From contig JBJHCW010000011.1 of the NCBI GenBank assembly GCA_050486205.1, positions 25,203-89,202 of the forward strand: 64,000 nucleotides of DNA, given 5' to 3'. The notes below the pieces were generated by a model. It did no database searches and was not told the DNA's origin. It saw only the letters and a list, made by a program, of their open reading frames with translations. Position numbers and translations under genes: made by a program. Shown here piece by piece: positions 41,110-49,506 of this stretch. The DNA comes from PWQG01 sp050486205 (lineage in GTDB: Bacteria > Pseudomonadota > Gammaproteobacteria > Pseudomonadales > Pseudohongiellaceae). Each line of letters begins with the position of its first letter. Within the stretch, counting starts at the first letter, position 1.

Positions 41110-42072
41110 ATGAAGCAGCTCGCATCCGAACACAAGGCTGTTCAGTACTTTACCGTAGATGTCGCGGTGGAGGGACAGCGACTGGACAACTATCTGATGT
41201 CCCGCCTCAAGGGTGTGCCCAAATCGCGCATCTATCGACTTATCCGAAAAGGTGAGATCAGGGTCAACCGCAAGCGCAGCAAACCCGATTTGCGACTGAT
41301 TGCGGGCGACAGTGTCCGGGTGGCACCAATACGGGTGAGTGAAAGGGAGCCGCCTCCGCAACCCGGGCAGAGCCTGCAGGCTTTGCTGCGTAATAGTGTG
41401 TTGTATGAGGATGAGCGACTGCTGGTGATCAACAAACCCTCAGGTCTGGCCGTGCATGCCGGCACAGGCGTGCGCCTGGGACTGATCGAGGCCCTGCGTC
41501 AGATGTACACCGATGGCAACGCACTGGAGCTGGTACATCGTCTGGACAGGGAAACATCCGGCTGCCTGTTGGTGGCACGAAAGCCGGACATGCTCAAATT
41601 TCTTCAGGATGCCCTGCGAGAGCGAGAGGTTGAGAAAGTCTATATGGCGATGGTTCAGGGCGAGTGGCCGGATAATGTGACCGAGGTGCGCGCATCGCTG
41701 CAACGCAATGATATCAAGGGCGGCGAGCGCATGGTGACGGTGGATGCGGCAGGCAAGGCCGCGCTGACCCGATTTCGTGTTATTGAGCGCTTTTCCGATG
41801 CGACCCTGGTGGAGGCGCGACCGGTCAGTGGCCGGACACATCAGATCCGGGTGCACTGCCGTCATGCAGGTCACCCGATCATTGGCGACGACAAATATCT
41901 GGAAACATCACGTAATCGATTTCCGGGTGTTCGGCATCTTTGCCTGCACGCGGCAGAAGTACGCTTTATGGTGCCCGATAACCGGGGAGGCACTGAATCG
42001 CTTGAGTTTTCTGCACCGATGGACCCAAAGATGGCTGATCTTGTGCGAAAACTGCGCAATTCGGGTCCATGA
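41110..42072 (+). CDS. rluC: 23S rRNA pseudouridine synthase RluC
   Basis: 320-residue enzyme converting uridines 955, 2504 and 2580 (E. coli numbering) of 23S rRNA to pseudouridine. The S4 RNA-binding domain is at about residues 17-76 (RLDNYLMSRLKGVPKSRIYRLIRKGEIRVNRKR). The catalytic loop ELVHRLDRETSGCLLVA carries catalytic Asp146. The RluC/RluD end includes GRTHQIRVHCRHAGHPIIGDDKY. Its place just upstream of the yceD-rpmF-fab cluster is that of RluC in E. coli; the maf (yceF) gene that usually lies between is absent. Confidence 0.95.
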   Translation: MKQLASEHKAVQYFTVDVAVEGQRLDNYLMSRLKGVPKSRIYRLIRKGEIRVNRKRSKPDLRLIAGDSVRVAPIRVSEREPPPQPGQSLQALLRNSVLYEDERLLVINKPSGLAVHAGTGVRLGLIEALRQMYTDGNALELVHRLDRETSGCLLVARKPDMLKFLQDALREREVEKVYMAMVQGEWPDNVTEVRASLQRNDIKGGERMVTVDAAGKAALTRFRVIERFSDATLVEARPVSGRTHQIRVHCRHAGHPIIGDDKYLETSRNRFPGVRHLCLHAAEVRFMVPDNRGGTESLEFSAPMDPKMADLVRKLRNSGP

Positions 42073-42095
42073 TGGTGTTTTTACGGCAGAATTTT

Positions 42096-42124
42096 TTGAC
42101 AGAATACCTGTCTGGCCCTATCAT
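42096..42124 (+). promoter_or_regulatory. Predicted promoter for yceD-rpmF-plsX operon
   Basis: A perfect TTGACA at 42096-42101 is 17 bases from TATCAT at 42119-42124 (five of six), giving a start near 42131, about 17 bases before the yceD ATG. This is one of the strongest sigma-70 promoters in the window. Confidence 0.78.
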
Positions 42125-42147
42125 TGCGCGCCTATGGCTGAGACCCT

Positions 42148-42750
42148 ATGACTGACACCCCGATTCCTGCTTCGCTGGACTGCCGTAAGGCCTTTGTTCG
42201 CCGGGCTGAAATACAGGGAACAGTGCCTGTAACCGCTTTGGCGCGCTTCAGTGCGTTGCTGGTGGAACCGGTGGGACAGGTCAGCGTGGCCATGCATTTT
42301 GACCTTGATGACAGTTATCGCAAGGTCATTACCGGGTCGGTCAGGGTTTTGGCCACGGTGGCGTGCCAGCGATGTCTTGAGCCGCTTGATGTGCTGATTC
42401 ACGAACCGTTGAATCTGGCAGTGGTTGAGTCCGAAGGCCTGGCTCAGCGTTTGCCCACAGAGCTGGACGCATGGATAACCGAGGATCCCATGCTCTCGCT
42501 CCATGACATGGTCGAAGAGCAACTGATTCTGGGTATGCCGATTGTGGCTGCCCATCCGGAAGGTGAATGTGAGCCTGCGCTGGCCTCAGGGGCAGCAATA
42601 CGCTTTCTTGGCACCCATGACCCGGGCGGTACAGAGGCGGAGGGCCCGGGTACTGGCAGCCGCGAGTCAGACAGACAAAGCAGTAATCCGTTTGCCGCAC
42701 TCAAGGTGCTCAAAACGGGCGGTACCGACAAATCCGGTACCAAAAACTGA
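42148..42750 (+). CDS. yceD: YceD-family 23S rRNA accumulation protein
   Basis: 200-residue DUF177 protein, required for normal 23S rRNA accumulation and always paired with rpmF. Visible marks are the CQRCLEPLDV motif with its cysteine pair (about residues 73-76), VVESEGLAQRLPTELDAWITEDPMLSLHDMVEEQLILGMPIVAAHP, and the C-terminal NPFAALKVLK shared across the family. It has an extended Gly/Glu/Ser/Thr-rich stretch (about 150-180) before that tail, somewhat longer than in E. coli. The second cysteine of the usual downstream motif is retained in EGECEPAL. Confidence 0.93.
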   Translation: MTDTPIPASLDCRKAFVRRAEIQGTVPVTALARFSALLVEPVGQVSVAMHFDLDDSYRKVITGSVRVLATVACQRCLEPLDVLIHEPLNLAVVESEGLAQRLPTELDAWITEDPMLSLHDMVEEQLILGMPIVAAHPEGECEPALASGAAIRFLGTHDPGGTEAEGPGTGSRESDRQSSNPFAALKVLKTGGTDKSGTKN

Positions 42751-42801
42751 ATTCAGACAAGATGCTCGCCTGGTGGCGAGTGTCGATTTAGGAGTTATAT
42801 C

Positions 42802-42981
42802 ATGGCCGTTCAACAGAACAAGGTATCCCGTTCACGTCGCAATCAGCGTCGCTCACATGACGCGCTGAGCCGCCCCACGCTGTCCGTTGACAAGACCAGT
42901 GGCGAAATCCATCGTCGTCACCACGTGACGGCTGACGGTTTCTACAAGGGCAAGAAAGTCCTGGATATCGGCGACGAGTAA
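42802..42981 (+). CDS. rpmF: 50S ribosomal protein L32
   Basis: 59-residue L32. N-terminal MAVQQNKVSRSRRNQRRSHDAL is the family signature, followed by SRPTLSVDKTSGEIHRRHHVTADGFYKGKKVL. Zinc-type L32 cysteines are absent, as in other gammaproteobacteria. AGGAG lies seven bases before the ATG. It is followed after two bases by plsX, so the two are co-transcribed and probably coupled. Confidence 0.97.
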   Translation: MAVQQNKVSRSRRNQRRSHDALSRPTLSVDKTSGEIHRRHHVTADGFYKGKKVLDIGDE

Positions 42982-42983
42982 TC

Positions 42984-44030
42984 TTGACGCAAGTCGGGTG
43001 TATCGCGATTGATGTCATGGGGGGCGAATCCGGCCCACCCGTTACTGTGCCTGCAGCATGCCGGATACTGGGCAGGTATCCGGACATGCGTGTCCTGCTG
43101 GTTGGTGACCAGCGCCAGATAGACCAACAATTGGACCAGATAGCGGACCAGGGGACTGACCCGGTGTCGCGTGTGTCCATTCTGCATACCAACGAAGCCG
43201 TTGATGATCGGGACAAACCGGAGTCAGTCCTGCGGGGCAACCGTCAATCGTCGATGTTCCTGGCCGTGAACAGTGTGCGCGAGGGCCGGGCTGATGCCTG
43301 TGTCAGCGCCGGCAACACCGGCGCCCTGTTGATGGCGGGCAGGCATCTGTTAAAGACGGTGCCGGGCATAAACAAGCCTGCGATTGTGGCAGCTCTGCCG
43401 GTACGCCAACCAGAGCGTCGGTGCCTTGTACTGGATGTCGGGGCCAACATCGAGTGTGACGCCGGACAGCTGTGCCAGCAGGCCCTGATGGGTAGCATAC
43501 TGGCCAGCGCCGTGCATGGTATAAGGCGGCCCCGGGTTGGCCTGCTCAATATCGGTGCTGAGGACTACAAGGGCACGGAAGCGATACACAAGGCGGCTGC
43601 GATTGTGGCCACATGGGACAATATCGAATATCTGGGCTATATAGAGGCCAACCGGATATTCAGTGGCGACATCGATGTGCTGGTCTGTGACGGATTTGCC
43701 GGTAACATCACCATCAAGGCCGGGGCTGGTGTGGTCTCCATGGTCGAGCACATGATTGCCGATGTCAGGGCACAACACCCTGAACTGGCCGGAAAAGTGG
43801 ACCTGTTGTTTGAGGCGATCACCCGAGAACTGGATCCGGCTCGCTACAATGGTGCTAATCTGCTCGGGCTCAACGGTGTGATCGTGAAAAGTCATGGCAA
43901 CGCAAACGCACAGGGTTTTTATTGTGCCATCGAACAGGCACTGGCGGCTGTGCAGCAGCAATTACCGGCCCTGATTGCGCAGCGCGTGCAGCAGGCAGGC
44001 GGTTTGCGTGCTGCAACGGACGGAGTTTGA
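42984..44030 (+). CDS. plsX: Phosphate acyltransferase PlsX
   Basis: 348-residue enzyme making acyl-phosphate from acyl-ACP, the first step of the PlsX/PlsY route to phosphatidic acid. The N-terminus IAIDVMGGESGPPVTVPAA and the segments SMFLAVNSVREGRADACVSAGNTGALLMAG, DVGANIECDAGQLCQQALMGS and GLLNIGAEDYKGTE are typical. The start is TTG at 42984, two bases after the rpmF stop; no ATG or GTG would include the conserved N-terminus. In E. coli the next gene is fabH; here it is fabD. Confidence 0.95.
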   Translation: MTQVGCIAIDVMGGESGPPVTVPAACRILGRYPDMRVLLVGDQRQIDQQLDQIADQGTDPVSRVSILHTNEAVDDRDKPESVLRGNRQSSMFLAVNSVREGRADACVSAGNTGALLMAGRHLLKTVPGINKPAIVAALPVRQPERRCLVLDVGANIECDAGQLCQQALMGSILASAVHGIRRPRVGLLNIGAEDYKGTEAIHKAAAIVATWDNIEYLGYIEANRIFSGDIDVLVCDGFAGNITIKAGAGVVSMVEHMIADVRAQHPELAGKVDLLFEAITRELDPARYNGANLLGLNGVIVKSHGNANAQGFYCAIEQALAAVQQQLPALIAQRVQQAGGLRAATDGV

Positions 44031-44040
44031 GAGTCAGTTT

Positions 44041-44979
44041 ATGCAAAAATTCGGATTTGTTTTTCCGGGACAAGGCTCCCAGAAAAAAGGAATGCTCAGT
44101 GGTATGGGTGAGGCACAGGCCCTCGTTCAGGACACATTTGCCGAGGCCTCCCAGGTGCTGGGATTTGACCTCTGGCACATCGTTCAGAATGATGACGATG
44201 GTTCCCTGGATCGGACTGAAATCACCCAGCCAGCCCTGTTGACCGCCTCGGTGGCATTGTGGCGTTTGTGGAATCGCAATAAAGGGCCGGTGCCCGAATT
44301 GCTTGCCGGGCATAGCCTGGGAGAGTATTCGGCACTTGTCTGCGCAGGCGTGCTGGACTTTTCAAGTGCAGTGGAAATTGTTCACCGGCGTGGACAGTAC
44401 ATGCAGGAAGCGGTGCCGGCGGGCGAGGGCGCCATGGCGGCAATCATCGGTATGGATGACAGCCGGATTGGCGAATTGTGTCAGGAAGTCGCCGAAGGCG
44501 CTGTTGTGGCGCCAGCGAATTTCAACGCACCGGGCCAGACAGTGATTGCAGGTGAACAGCAGGCAGTAGAGCGCGCAATGGCTGCATGCAAGGCCGCTGG
44601 CGCCAAGCGGGCCCTGCCACTGAAGGTCAGCGTTCCTTCGCATTGTGCACTCATGAAACCTGCCGCCGGGAAACTGGCAGACATGCTGGCTGGCACACAG
44701 TTCAATGTGCCCGAAATTCCGGTAGTGCAGAATATCAATGGCCGGATCAGCCGCACGCCTGATGATATTCGGGACAATCTGTTGAAACAGCTCTACATGC
44801 CTGTTCAATGGGTTGATTCCATTCAGTGCATGAGAGAGTTCGGTGTCGGCAGGATAGTGGAATGCGGGCCCGGGAAAGTGCTGGCCGGGTTGATCCGGCG
44901 CATACAGCCGGAACTGGAATGTCACAACATCGAAGACACAGACAGCCTGGAGCAAGCGCGTCAGGCCATCAGCGCCTGA
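44041..44979 (+). CDS. fabD: Malonyl-CoA:ACP transacylase
   Basis: 312-residue transferase supplying malonyl-ACP. The N-terminus FGFVFPGQGSQKKGML, the nucleophile Ser92 in AGHSLGEYSALVCAG, GAMAAIIG and the catalytic histidine in VSVPSHCALMKPAAG are intact. The ATG at 44041 is used because upstream in-frame codons extend into plsX. It lies 10 bases after plsX, where fabH would be expected, and 38 bases before fabG. Confidence 0.96.
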   Translation: MQKFGFVFPGQGSQKKGMLSGMGEAQALVQDTFAEASQVLGFDLWHIVQNDDDGSLDRTEITQPALLTASVALWRLWNRNKGPVPELLAGHSLGEYSALVCAGVLDFSSAVEIVHRRGQYMQEAVPAGEGAMAAIIGMDDSRIGELCQEVAEGAVVAPANFNAPGQTVIAGEQQAVERAMAACKAAGAKRALPLKVSVPSHCALMKPAAGKLADMLAGTQFNVPEIPVVQNINGRISRTPDDIRDNLLKQLYMPVQWVDSIQCMREFGVGRIVECGPGKVLAGLIRRIQPELECHNIEDTDSLEQARQAISA

Positions 44980-45017
44980 ACAGCATTCGGCAAAAGCAGT
45001 CATCAAGGAGATCCCCC

Positions 45018-45773
45018 ATGAGCGTGAGCACAGGCCTGGAAGGCAAAACAGCGCTGGTAACCGGTGCAAGTCGTGGTATTGGCAAGGCGATTGCCCTTCA
45101 ACTTGGTAGTCAGGGCGCTATCGTTGTTGGTACCGCCACATCGGAAACCGGAGCCGGGAACATCAGCAAATATCTGCAGGAGCAGAACATCAAGGGTGGC
45201 GGCCTTGTTCTTGATGTGGCTTCCCAGTCATCGGTTGCGCAGTTCTGGGATTCGCTGCTTGAAAGCTTCGACAGCCCGCTTGTGCTGGTCAACAATGCCG
45301 GTATCACCCGTGATAACCTGCTTATGCGCATGAAAGAAGATGAGTGGGTGGATGTCATCGATACCAACATCAATTCACTCTATCGCCTGTGCCGGGCATC
45401 ATTAAAAGCCATGACCAGGGCGCGCTGGGGTCGGATCATCAACATCAGTTCTGTGGTGGCCTCCAGCGGCAATCCCGGTCAGACCAACTATGCCGCATCA
45501 AAAGCGGCCATTGAGGGCTTCTCGCGTTCCCTGGCGCGTGAGATCGGATCGCGGGGTATCACCGTGAATGCCGTTGCACCGGGATTCATTGACACTGACA
45601 TGACCCGATCGTTGAACGAAAAACAGACCGAAACCATGCTGGCGCAAATACCGTTGGCACGCTTTGGTCAACCGGAAGAAATTGCCTCTGTTGTTGGCTT
45701 TCTGGCCTCGGATGCCGGTGGTTATATCAGTGGCGAAACCTTGCACGTCAACGGAGGAATGTACATGTCATGA
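45018..45773 (+). CDS. fabG: 3-oxoacyl-ACP reductase
   Basis: 251-residue NADPH-dependent short-chain reductase of fatty-acid synthesis. It has the cofactor fold ALVTGASRGIGKAIALQLG (about residues 13-31), NNAGITRDNLLMRMKEDEW, ISSVVASSGNPGQTNYAASKAAIEGFSRSLAREIGSRGITVNAVAPGFI with the Ser-Tyr-Lys triad, and the C-terminal GGYISGETLHVNGGMYM. AAGGAG precedes the ATG by seven bases. A 219-bp gap with its own promoter separates it from acpP. Confidence 0.97.
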   Translation: MSVSTGLEGKTALVTGASRGIGKAIALQLGSQGAIVVGTATSETGAGNISKYLQEQNIKGGGLVLDVASQSSVAQFWDSLLESFDSPLVLVNNAGITRDNLLMRMKEDEWVDVIDTNINSLYRLCRASLKAMTRARWGRIINISSVVASSGNPGQTNYAASKAAIEGFSRSLAREIGSRGITVNAVAPGFIDTDMTRSLNEKQTETMLAQIPLARFGQPEEIASVVGFLASDAGGYISGETLHVNGGMYMS

Positions 45774-45920
45774 GTCGGGTTCCAGACCTTTTCAGAGCAG
45801 TGTTGGAGCCTTGCAATAGTTTGATTTTATTGATGTTGTTTCAGTTCTGGCAAATAATTTGCCGGTAAACATTACAACCGTGAAGAAATCCATGTAAACT
45901 TGCGTTTTGGATAATCCCGG

Positions 45921-45949
45921 TTGGTCAAAAAACAATCAATATCAATAAT
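45921..45949 (+). promoter_or_regulatory. Possible promoter for acpP
   Basis: TTGGTC at 45921-45926 and AATAAT at 45944-45949 are 17 bases apart in an AT-rich stretch before acpP. The match is modest, but the 219-bp gap and the terminator after acpP suggest an acpP-specific transcript. Confidence 0.4.
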
Positions 45950-45992
45950 ATTGTGAATAAGACCTTTTATTTTTCAGGAGCCGAAAATCGAT

Positions 45993-46226
45993 ATGAGTAG
46001 CATTGAAGAACGTGTAAAGAAAATTGTCTGCGAGCAGCTGGGCGTCAAGGAAGAAGACGTGAAAGCATCATCGTCGTTTGTTGAGGACCTGGGTGCGGAC
46101 TCACTGGACACTGTTGAGTTGGTTATGGCCCTTGAGGAAGAATTCGAGACCGAAATTCCTGACGAAGAAGCCGAGAAAATCACCACTGTCCAACTGGCGA
46201 TTGACTACATCAACGAACATCTGTAA
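45993..46226 (+). CDS. acpP: Acyl carrier protein
   Basis: 77-residue acidic carrier of the growing acyl chain, the hub of fatty-acid and lipid synthesis. The phosphopantetheine serine is Ser37 in LGADSLDTVELVMALEEEF. MSSIEERVKKIVCEQLG is the family start and the protein ends ALQLAIDYINEHL-like. It sits between fabG and fabF. Its own candidate promoter and the strong terminator at 46273 suggest that most acpP transcripts are monocistronic, which fits the high level of ACP needed. Confidence 0.98.
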   Translation: MSSIEERVKKIVCEQLGVKEEDVKASSSFVEDLGADSLDTVELVMALEEEFETEIPDEEAEKITTVQLAIDYINEHL

Positions 46227-46272
46227 CAGACGGATGTCTGATTCGAACTGAACAGATAATCTACCCTTCGAG

Positions 46273-46306
46273 GCTACTCCAGGCAGCTACCCTGGAGTAG
46301 CTTTTT
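46273..46306 (+). terminator. Intrinsic terminator after acpP
   Basis: The perfect 11-bp stem GCTACTCCAGG (46273-46283) / CCTGGAGTAGC (46291-46301) with loop CAGCTAC is followed by TTTTT at 46302-46306. It lies 46 bases after the acpP stop and 38 bases before the fabF GTG, so it should partly uncouple the two genes. Confidence 0.9.
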
Positions 46307-46344
46307 GTTATCTGAGGGGTGTGACAGGCTCGGAGAACAGTACG

Positions 46345-47586
46345 GTGAGCAGACGACGAGTTGTGGTGACGGGGCTGGGGCTCGTGACCCCGTTGGGAAA
46401 TGATGTCAACACGACCTGGGAAGGCCTCAAGGCCGGCAGGAGTGGCATCGGTCCCATTGAGCACATGGACGTAAGCGGATTCAGCACACAGTTCGGTGGT
46501 TCCATCCGTGGTTTTGACAGCACTGACTACCTGTCGGCCAAAGATGCCAAGCGTATGGATGTGTTCATCCTGTATGGCATGGCAGCCGGTATCCAGGCAT
46601 TTCGTGACGCAGGCCTGGAAGATGGCGGATTTGATCCGGCCCGCACAGGCGCCGCCATAGGCTCGGGGATCGGTGGTATCACGGCCATCGAGAACAATGC
46701 CGAGATCATCCGTAGCAGTGGTCCTCGCAAGATTTCACCCTTCTTTGTGCCAGGCTCCATCATCAACATGCTGGGCGGTTATCTGTCCATTCGTTATAAC
46801 CTTCAGGGCCCCAACATCGCCATTACTACGGCGTGCACCACCGGTACACACAATATCGGTGTGGCTGCGGACATGATTGCCAATAATCAGGTGGACGTCA
46901 TGTTGGCAGGCGGTGCTGAAATGGCAACGTCCCCGGTAGGCCTGGGCGGATTCTGCGCCGCCAGAGCGCTGTCCACCCGTAATGATGATCCGCAGCGCGC
47001 CAGCCGACCCTGGGACAGGGATCGTGACGGGTTTGTGCTCAGCGATGGTGCCGGAATAATGGTGCTGGAAGAATACGAACACGCCCGCAAGCGCGGCGCA
47101 CCCATCTACGCAGAGCTGGCCGGTTTTGGCATGAGTGCCGATGCCTTCCACATGACTTCCCCGTCAGAGAACGGGCGCGGGGCGGCCCAGTGCATGAAGA
47201 ACGCACTGCTCAACGCCGGCCTGGATCCTGAACAGATTGATTACATCAATGCCCACGGTACCTCCACAGTTGCCGGGGATGTGGCCGAGACACAGGCCAT
47301 AAAAACCGTGTTTGGCGCGCATTCGGAATCGGTGCTTGTCAGTTCAAGCAAGTCCATGATCGGCCACCTCCTGGGTGCTTCAGGGTCTGCAGAAGCGATC
47401 ATTACCGTGTTGTCACTCAAGCATCAGATTGTCACGCCAACCATCAATCTGGACAATCCGGATGAGGCCTGTGATCTGGATTACGTGCCTCACGAAAGCA
47501 GGGACGCCCGACTGAACGCGGTATTGAGCAATTCTTTCGGCTTTGGCGGAACTAACGGTACACTGGTGTTTACCCGGGCGCCCTGA
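46345..47586 (+). CDS. fabF: 3-oxoacyl-ACP synthase II
   Basis: 413-residue elongating condensing enzyme. The start is GTG at 46345, which begins SRRRVVVTGLG like E. coli FabF (same total length) and has GGAG nine bases upstream; a GTG at 46321 would add eight residues. The catalytic cysteine is Cys164 in AITTACTTGTHNIG, and the catalytic histidines are in INAHGTSTVAGDVAE and SKSMIGHLLGASGSAE. The C-terminal FGFGGTNGTLVF is intact. With FabH absent from this cluster, chain initiation must use an enzyme encoded elsewhere. Confidence 0.96.
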   Translation: MSRRRVVVTGLGLVTPLGNDVNTTWEGLKAGRSGIGPIEHMDVSGFSTQFGGSIRGFDSTDYLSAKDAKRMDVFILYGMAAGIQAFRDAGLEDGGFDPARTGAAIGSGIGGITAIENNAEIIRSSGPRKISPFFVPGSIINMLGGYLSIRYNLQGPNIAITTACTTGTHNIGVAADMIANNQVDVMLAGGAEMATSPVGLGGFCAARALSTRNDDPQRASRPWDRDRDGFVLSDGAGIMVLEEYEHARKRGAPIYAELAGFGMSADAFHMTSPSENGRGAAQCMKNALLNAGLDPEQIDYINAHGTSTVAGDVAETQAIKTVFGAHSESVLVSSSKSMIGHLLGASGSAEAIITVLSLKHQIVTPTINLDNPDEACDLDYVPHESRDARLNAVLSNSFGFGGTNGTLVFTRAP

Positions 47587-47635
47587 TTCGGCGTGTACCG
47601 GGACGCAGTCAATTGAACCCCGGAGTGGTAATGCC

Positions 47636-48490
47636 ATGTTGATCAACGGTCAACATCTACTGGAAGTATCAGCCAGAGACCGCGGACTGGCTTACGGTGA
47701 TGGTGTTTTCGAGACTGTACTGGTCATTCGGGGCAAACCCGTCCTGTGGCCAGAGCATCTGGATCGCCTGACCCTGGCGTGCGAAACCCTGCACTTACCC
47801 TTTGATCGGCAGATTGTGGAAACCGAATCACTTGAGGTCCTGGCCCGAGCCACCCCCGAGCGAGCTGTGCTCAAAATCATCATCACCCGGGGTGAGGGCG
47901 GACGGGGCTACCGGCCATCAGCCAGCACATCGCCCACGCGTATCATCAGCCTGCACGATCTTCCCGGCAATCAGGCTGACCATGCGCGCGATGGCATACC
48001 GGTCAGTTGCTGTCGGCACCCCGTGTCTGTGAATCCGGCACTGGCCGGCATCAAACACCTCAACCGGCTGGATCAGGTAATGGCGAGTCTGGAACTGGCC
48101 GAGGATACCGTGGAAGGGCTGATGTTTGATCCATCCGGAAATCTGGTGGAGGCTACTCGCAGCAACGTTTTCCTGGTTCGTTCCGGCAAACTCCTCACCC
48201 CTGATCTGTCACAAGCGGGCATCTCCGGTATCATGCGCGCCTGGATACTTTTACACTGTCACCAGAAGGGCATTCCGGTTTCCGTGACCGGTATATCCAG
48301 GGCGGATGTCTGCGCGGCGGATGAGGTGTTTGTCTGCAACAGCGTTTTTGGCATCTGGCCGGTTCGCCAGTTGCACGATGGTGATCAGATCTTTATATGG
48401 AGGCCAGGGCCCATTACTGAAAAATTGCAGAAAGCCAGCCAGGAACTGTTTGACCTGTCCCTGTCGGATACAGCGGGAGTGTCAGTATGA
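47636..48490 (+). CDS. pabC: Aminodeoxychorismate lyase
   Basis: 284-residue PLP enzyme of fold type IV making 4-aminobenzoate for folate. RDRGLAYGDGVFETVLV (about residues 16-32), GVRSCRHPVSVNP-type central segment, the catalytic lysine in LAGIKHLNRLDQVMA and the phosphate-binding EATRSNVFLV are present. The ATG at 47636 follows GGAG; in-frame codons upstream run into fabF. It overlaps mltG by four bases, as pabC and mltG (yceG) do in many proteobacteria. Confidence 0.93.
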   Translation: MLINGQHLLEVSARDRGLAYGDGVFETVLVIRGKPVLWPEHLDRLTLACETLHLPFDRQIVETESLEVLARATPERAVLKIIITRGEGGRGYRPSASTSPTRIISLHDLPGNQADHARDGIPVSCCRHPVSVNPALAGIKHLNRLDQVMASLELAEDTVEGLMFDPSGNLVEATRSNVFLVRSGKLLTPDLSQAGISGIMRAWILLHCHQKGIPVSVTGISRADVCAADEVFVCNSVFGIWPVRQLHDGDQIFIWRPGPITEKLQKASQELFDLSLSDTAGVSV

Positions 48491-49506
48491 AGCGAGTGCT
48501 GGTGATGGCACTTCTTGTGGCGGCCGCTGGTCTGATGTTGACCGCATTGGCCGCCGGTCTTTGGTGGCGGGCGGTGCATGCACCCCTTGCCCTGAGCGAG
48601 CAGAAGACATTGATGGTTGAGTCCGGCGCTTCGGCGGCGCGTGTGGCGCAGAGTCTGGAGCAGCAGGGTATGCTTGGTGATCGCAGGCTCTTCACGTCAT
48701 GGGCCAGGTTCCAGGGGCAGGAGCGAGCCATAAGATCGGGGGAGTACCTGGTGCAACCTGGTGCTTCAACCGCCGATCTGCTGAGCACCCTGGTGGCCGG
48801 ACGCACTGTTCAGCACCCGGTCACCCTGATTGAAGGGTGGCGCATGTCCCAGGTACTTGAATCGCTGTGGCAAAATGATGTTGTCAGCAACACGCTTGAA
48901 GGCCTGGATGAAGAAGAAATACTGTCGCGACTGGGCCTGTCGTTTCCTGCCCTGGAAGGACTGGTATATCCGGATACATATCTTGTTACACGTGGCACAT
49001 CAGATGAGAGCCTGTTGCGAAGAGCCAGCAGCAGACTACAGCAGGTGCTTGACGAGGAATGGCAGCATCGAGACGTGGGTCTGCCTTACGCCTCACCCTA
49101 TGAAGCACTGATCATGGCCTCGATCGTTGAAAAGGAGTCAGGCTATCTTGCAGAGAAACCACGGGTAGCCGGTGTGTTCGTGCGCAGGCTCAATGAGGGC
49201 ATGCGTTTGCAGTCGGATCCAACGGTCATCTACGGTGTCGGACAGGATTACACCGGCGTGATCCGGCGTGTGGACCTGGATACCACCACACCATGGAATA
49301 CCTACAGAATAAATGGACTGCCTCCAACCCCCATTGCCATTGTGGCGCGTGATGCCATTCGGGCAGCATTGCAGCCAGCCGATGAGCCCTATTTCTATTT
49401 TGTGTCGCGTGGTGATGGAACTCACCATTTTTCCGAAACCCTGCAGCAGCACAATGCAGCTGTGCGGCGTTATATTCGCGGAGAGCCAGATGACAGCAAT
49501 GACTGA
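48487..49506 (+). CDS. mltG: Endolytic murein transglycosylase MltG
   Basis: 339-residue inner-membrane lytic transglycosylase that cuts nascent glycan strands and sets their length. The N-terminal anchor is at residues 4-25 (VLVMALLVAAAGLMLTALAAGLW). The YceG domain has the LysM-like N-part and VTLIEGWRMSQVL, then ALEGLVYPDTYLV, the catalytic glutamate in LIMASIVEKESG, and QSDPTVIYGVG with NTYRINGLPPTPIAIVARDAI. Its 3' end overlaps tmk. Confidence 0.94.
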   Translation: MKRVLVMALLVAAAGLMLTALAAGLWWRAVHAPLALSEQKTLMVESGASAARVAQSLEQQGMLGDRRLFTSWARFQGQERAIRSGEYLVQPGASTADLLSTLVAGRTVQHPVTLIEGWRMSQVLESLWQNDVVSNTLEGLDEEEILSRLGLSFPALEGLVYPDTYLVTRGTSDESLLRRASSRLQQVLDEEWQHRDVGLPYASPYEALIMASIVEKESGYLAEKPRVAGVFVRRLNEGMRLQSDPTVIYGVGQDYTGVIRRVDLDTTTPWNTYRINGLPPTPIAIVARDAIRAALQPADEPYFYFVSRGDGTHHFSETLQQHNAAVRRYIRGEPDDSND

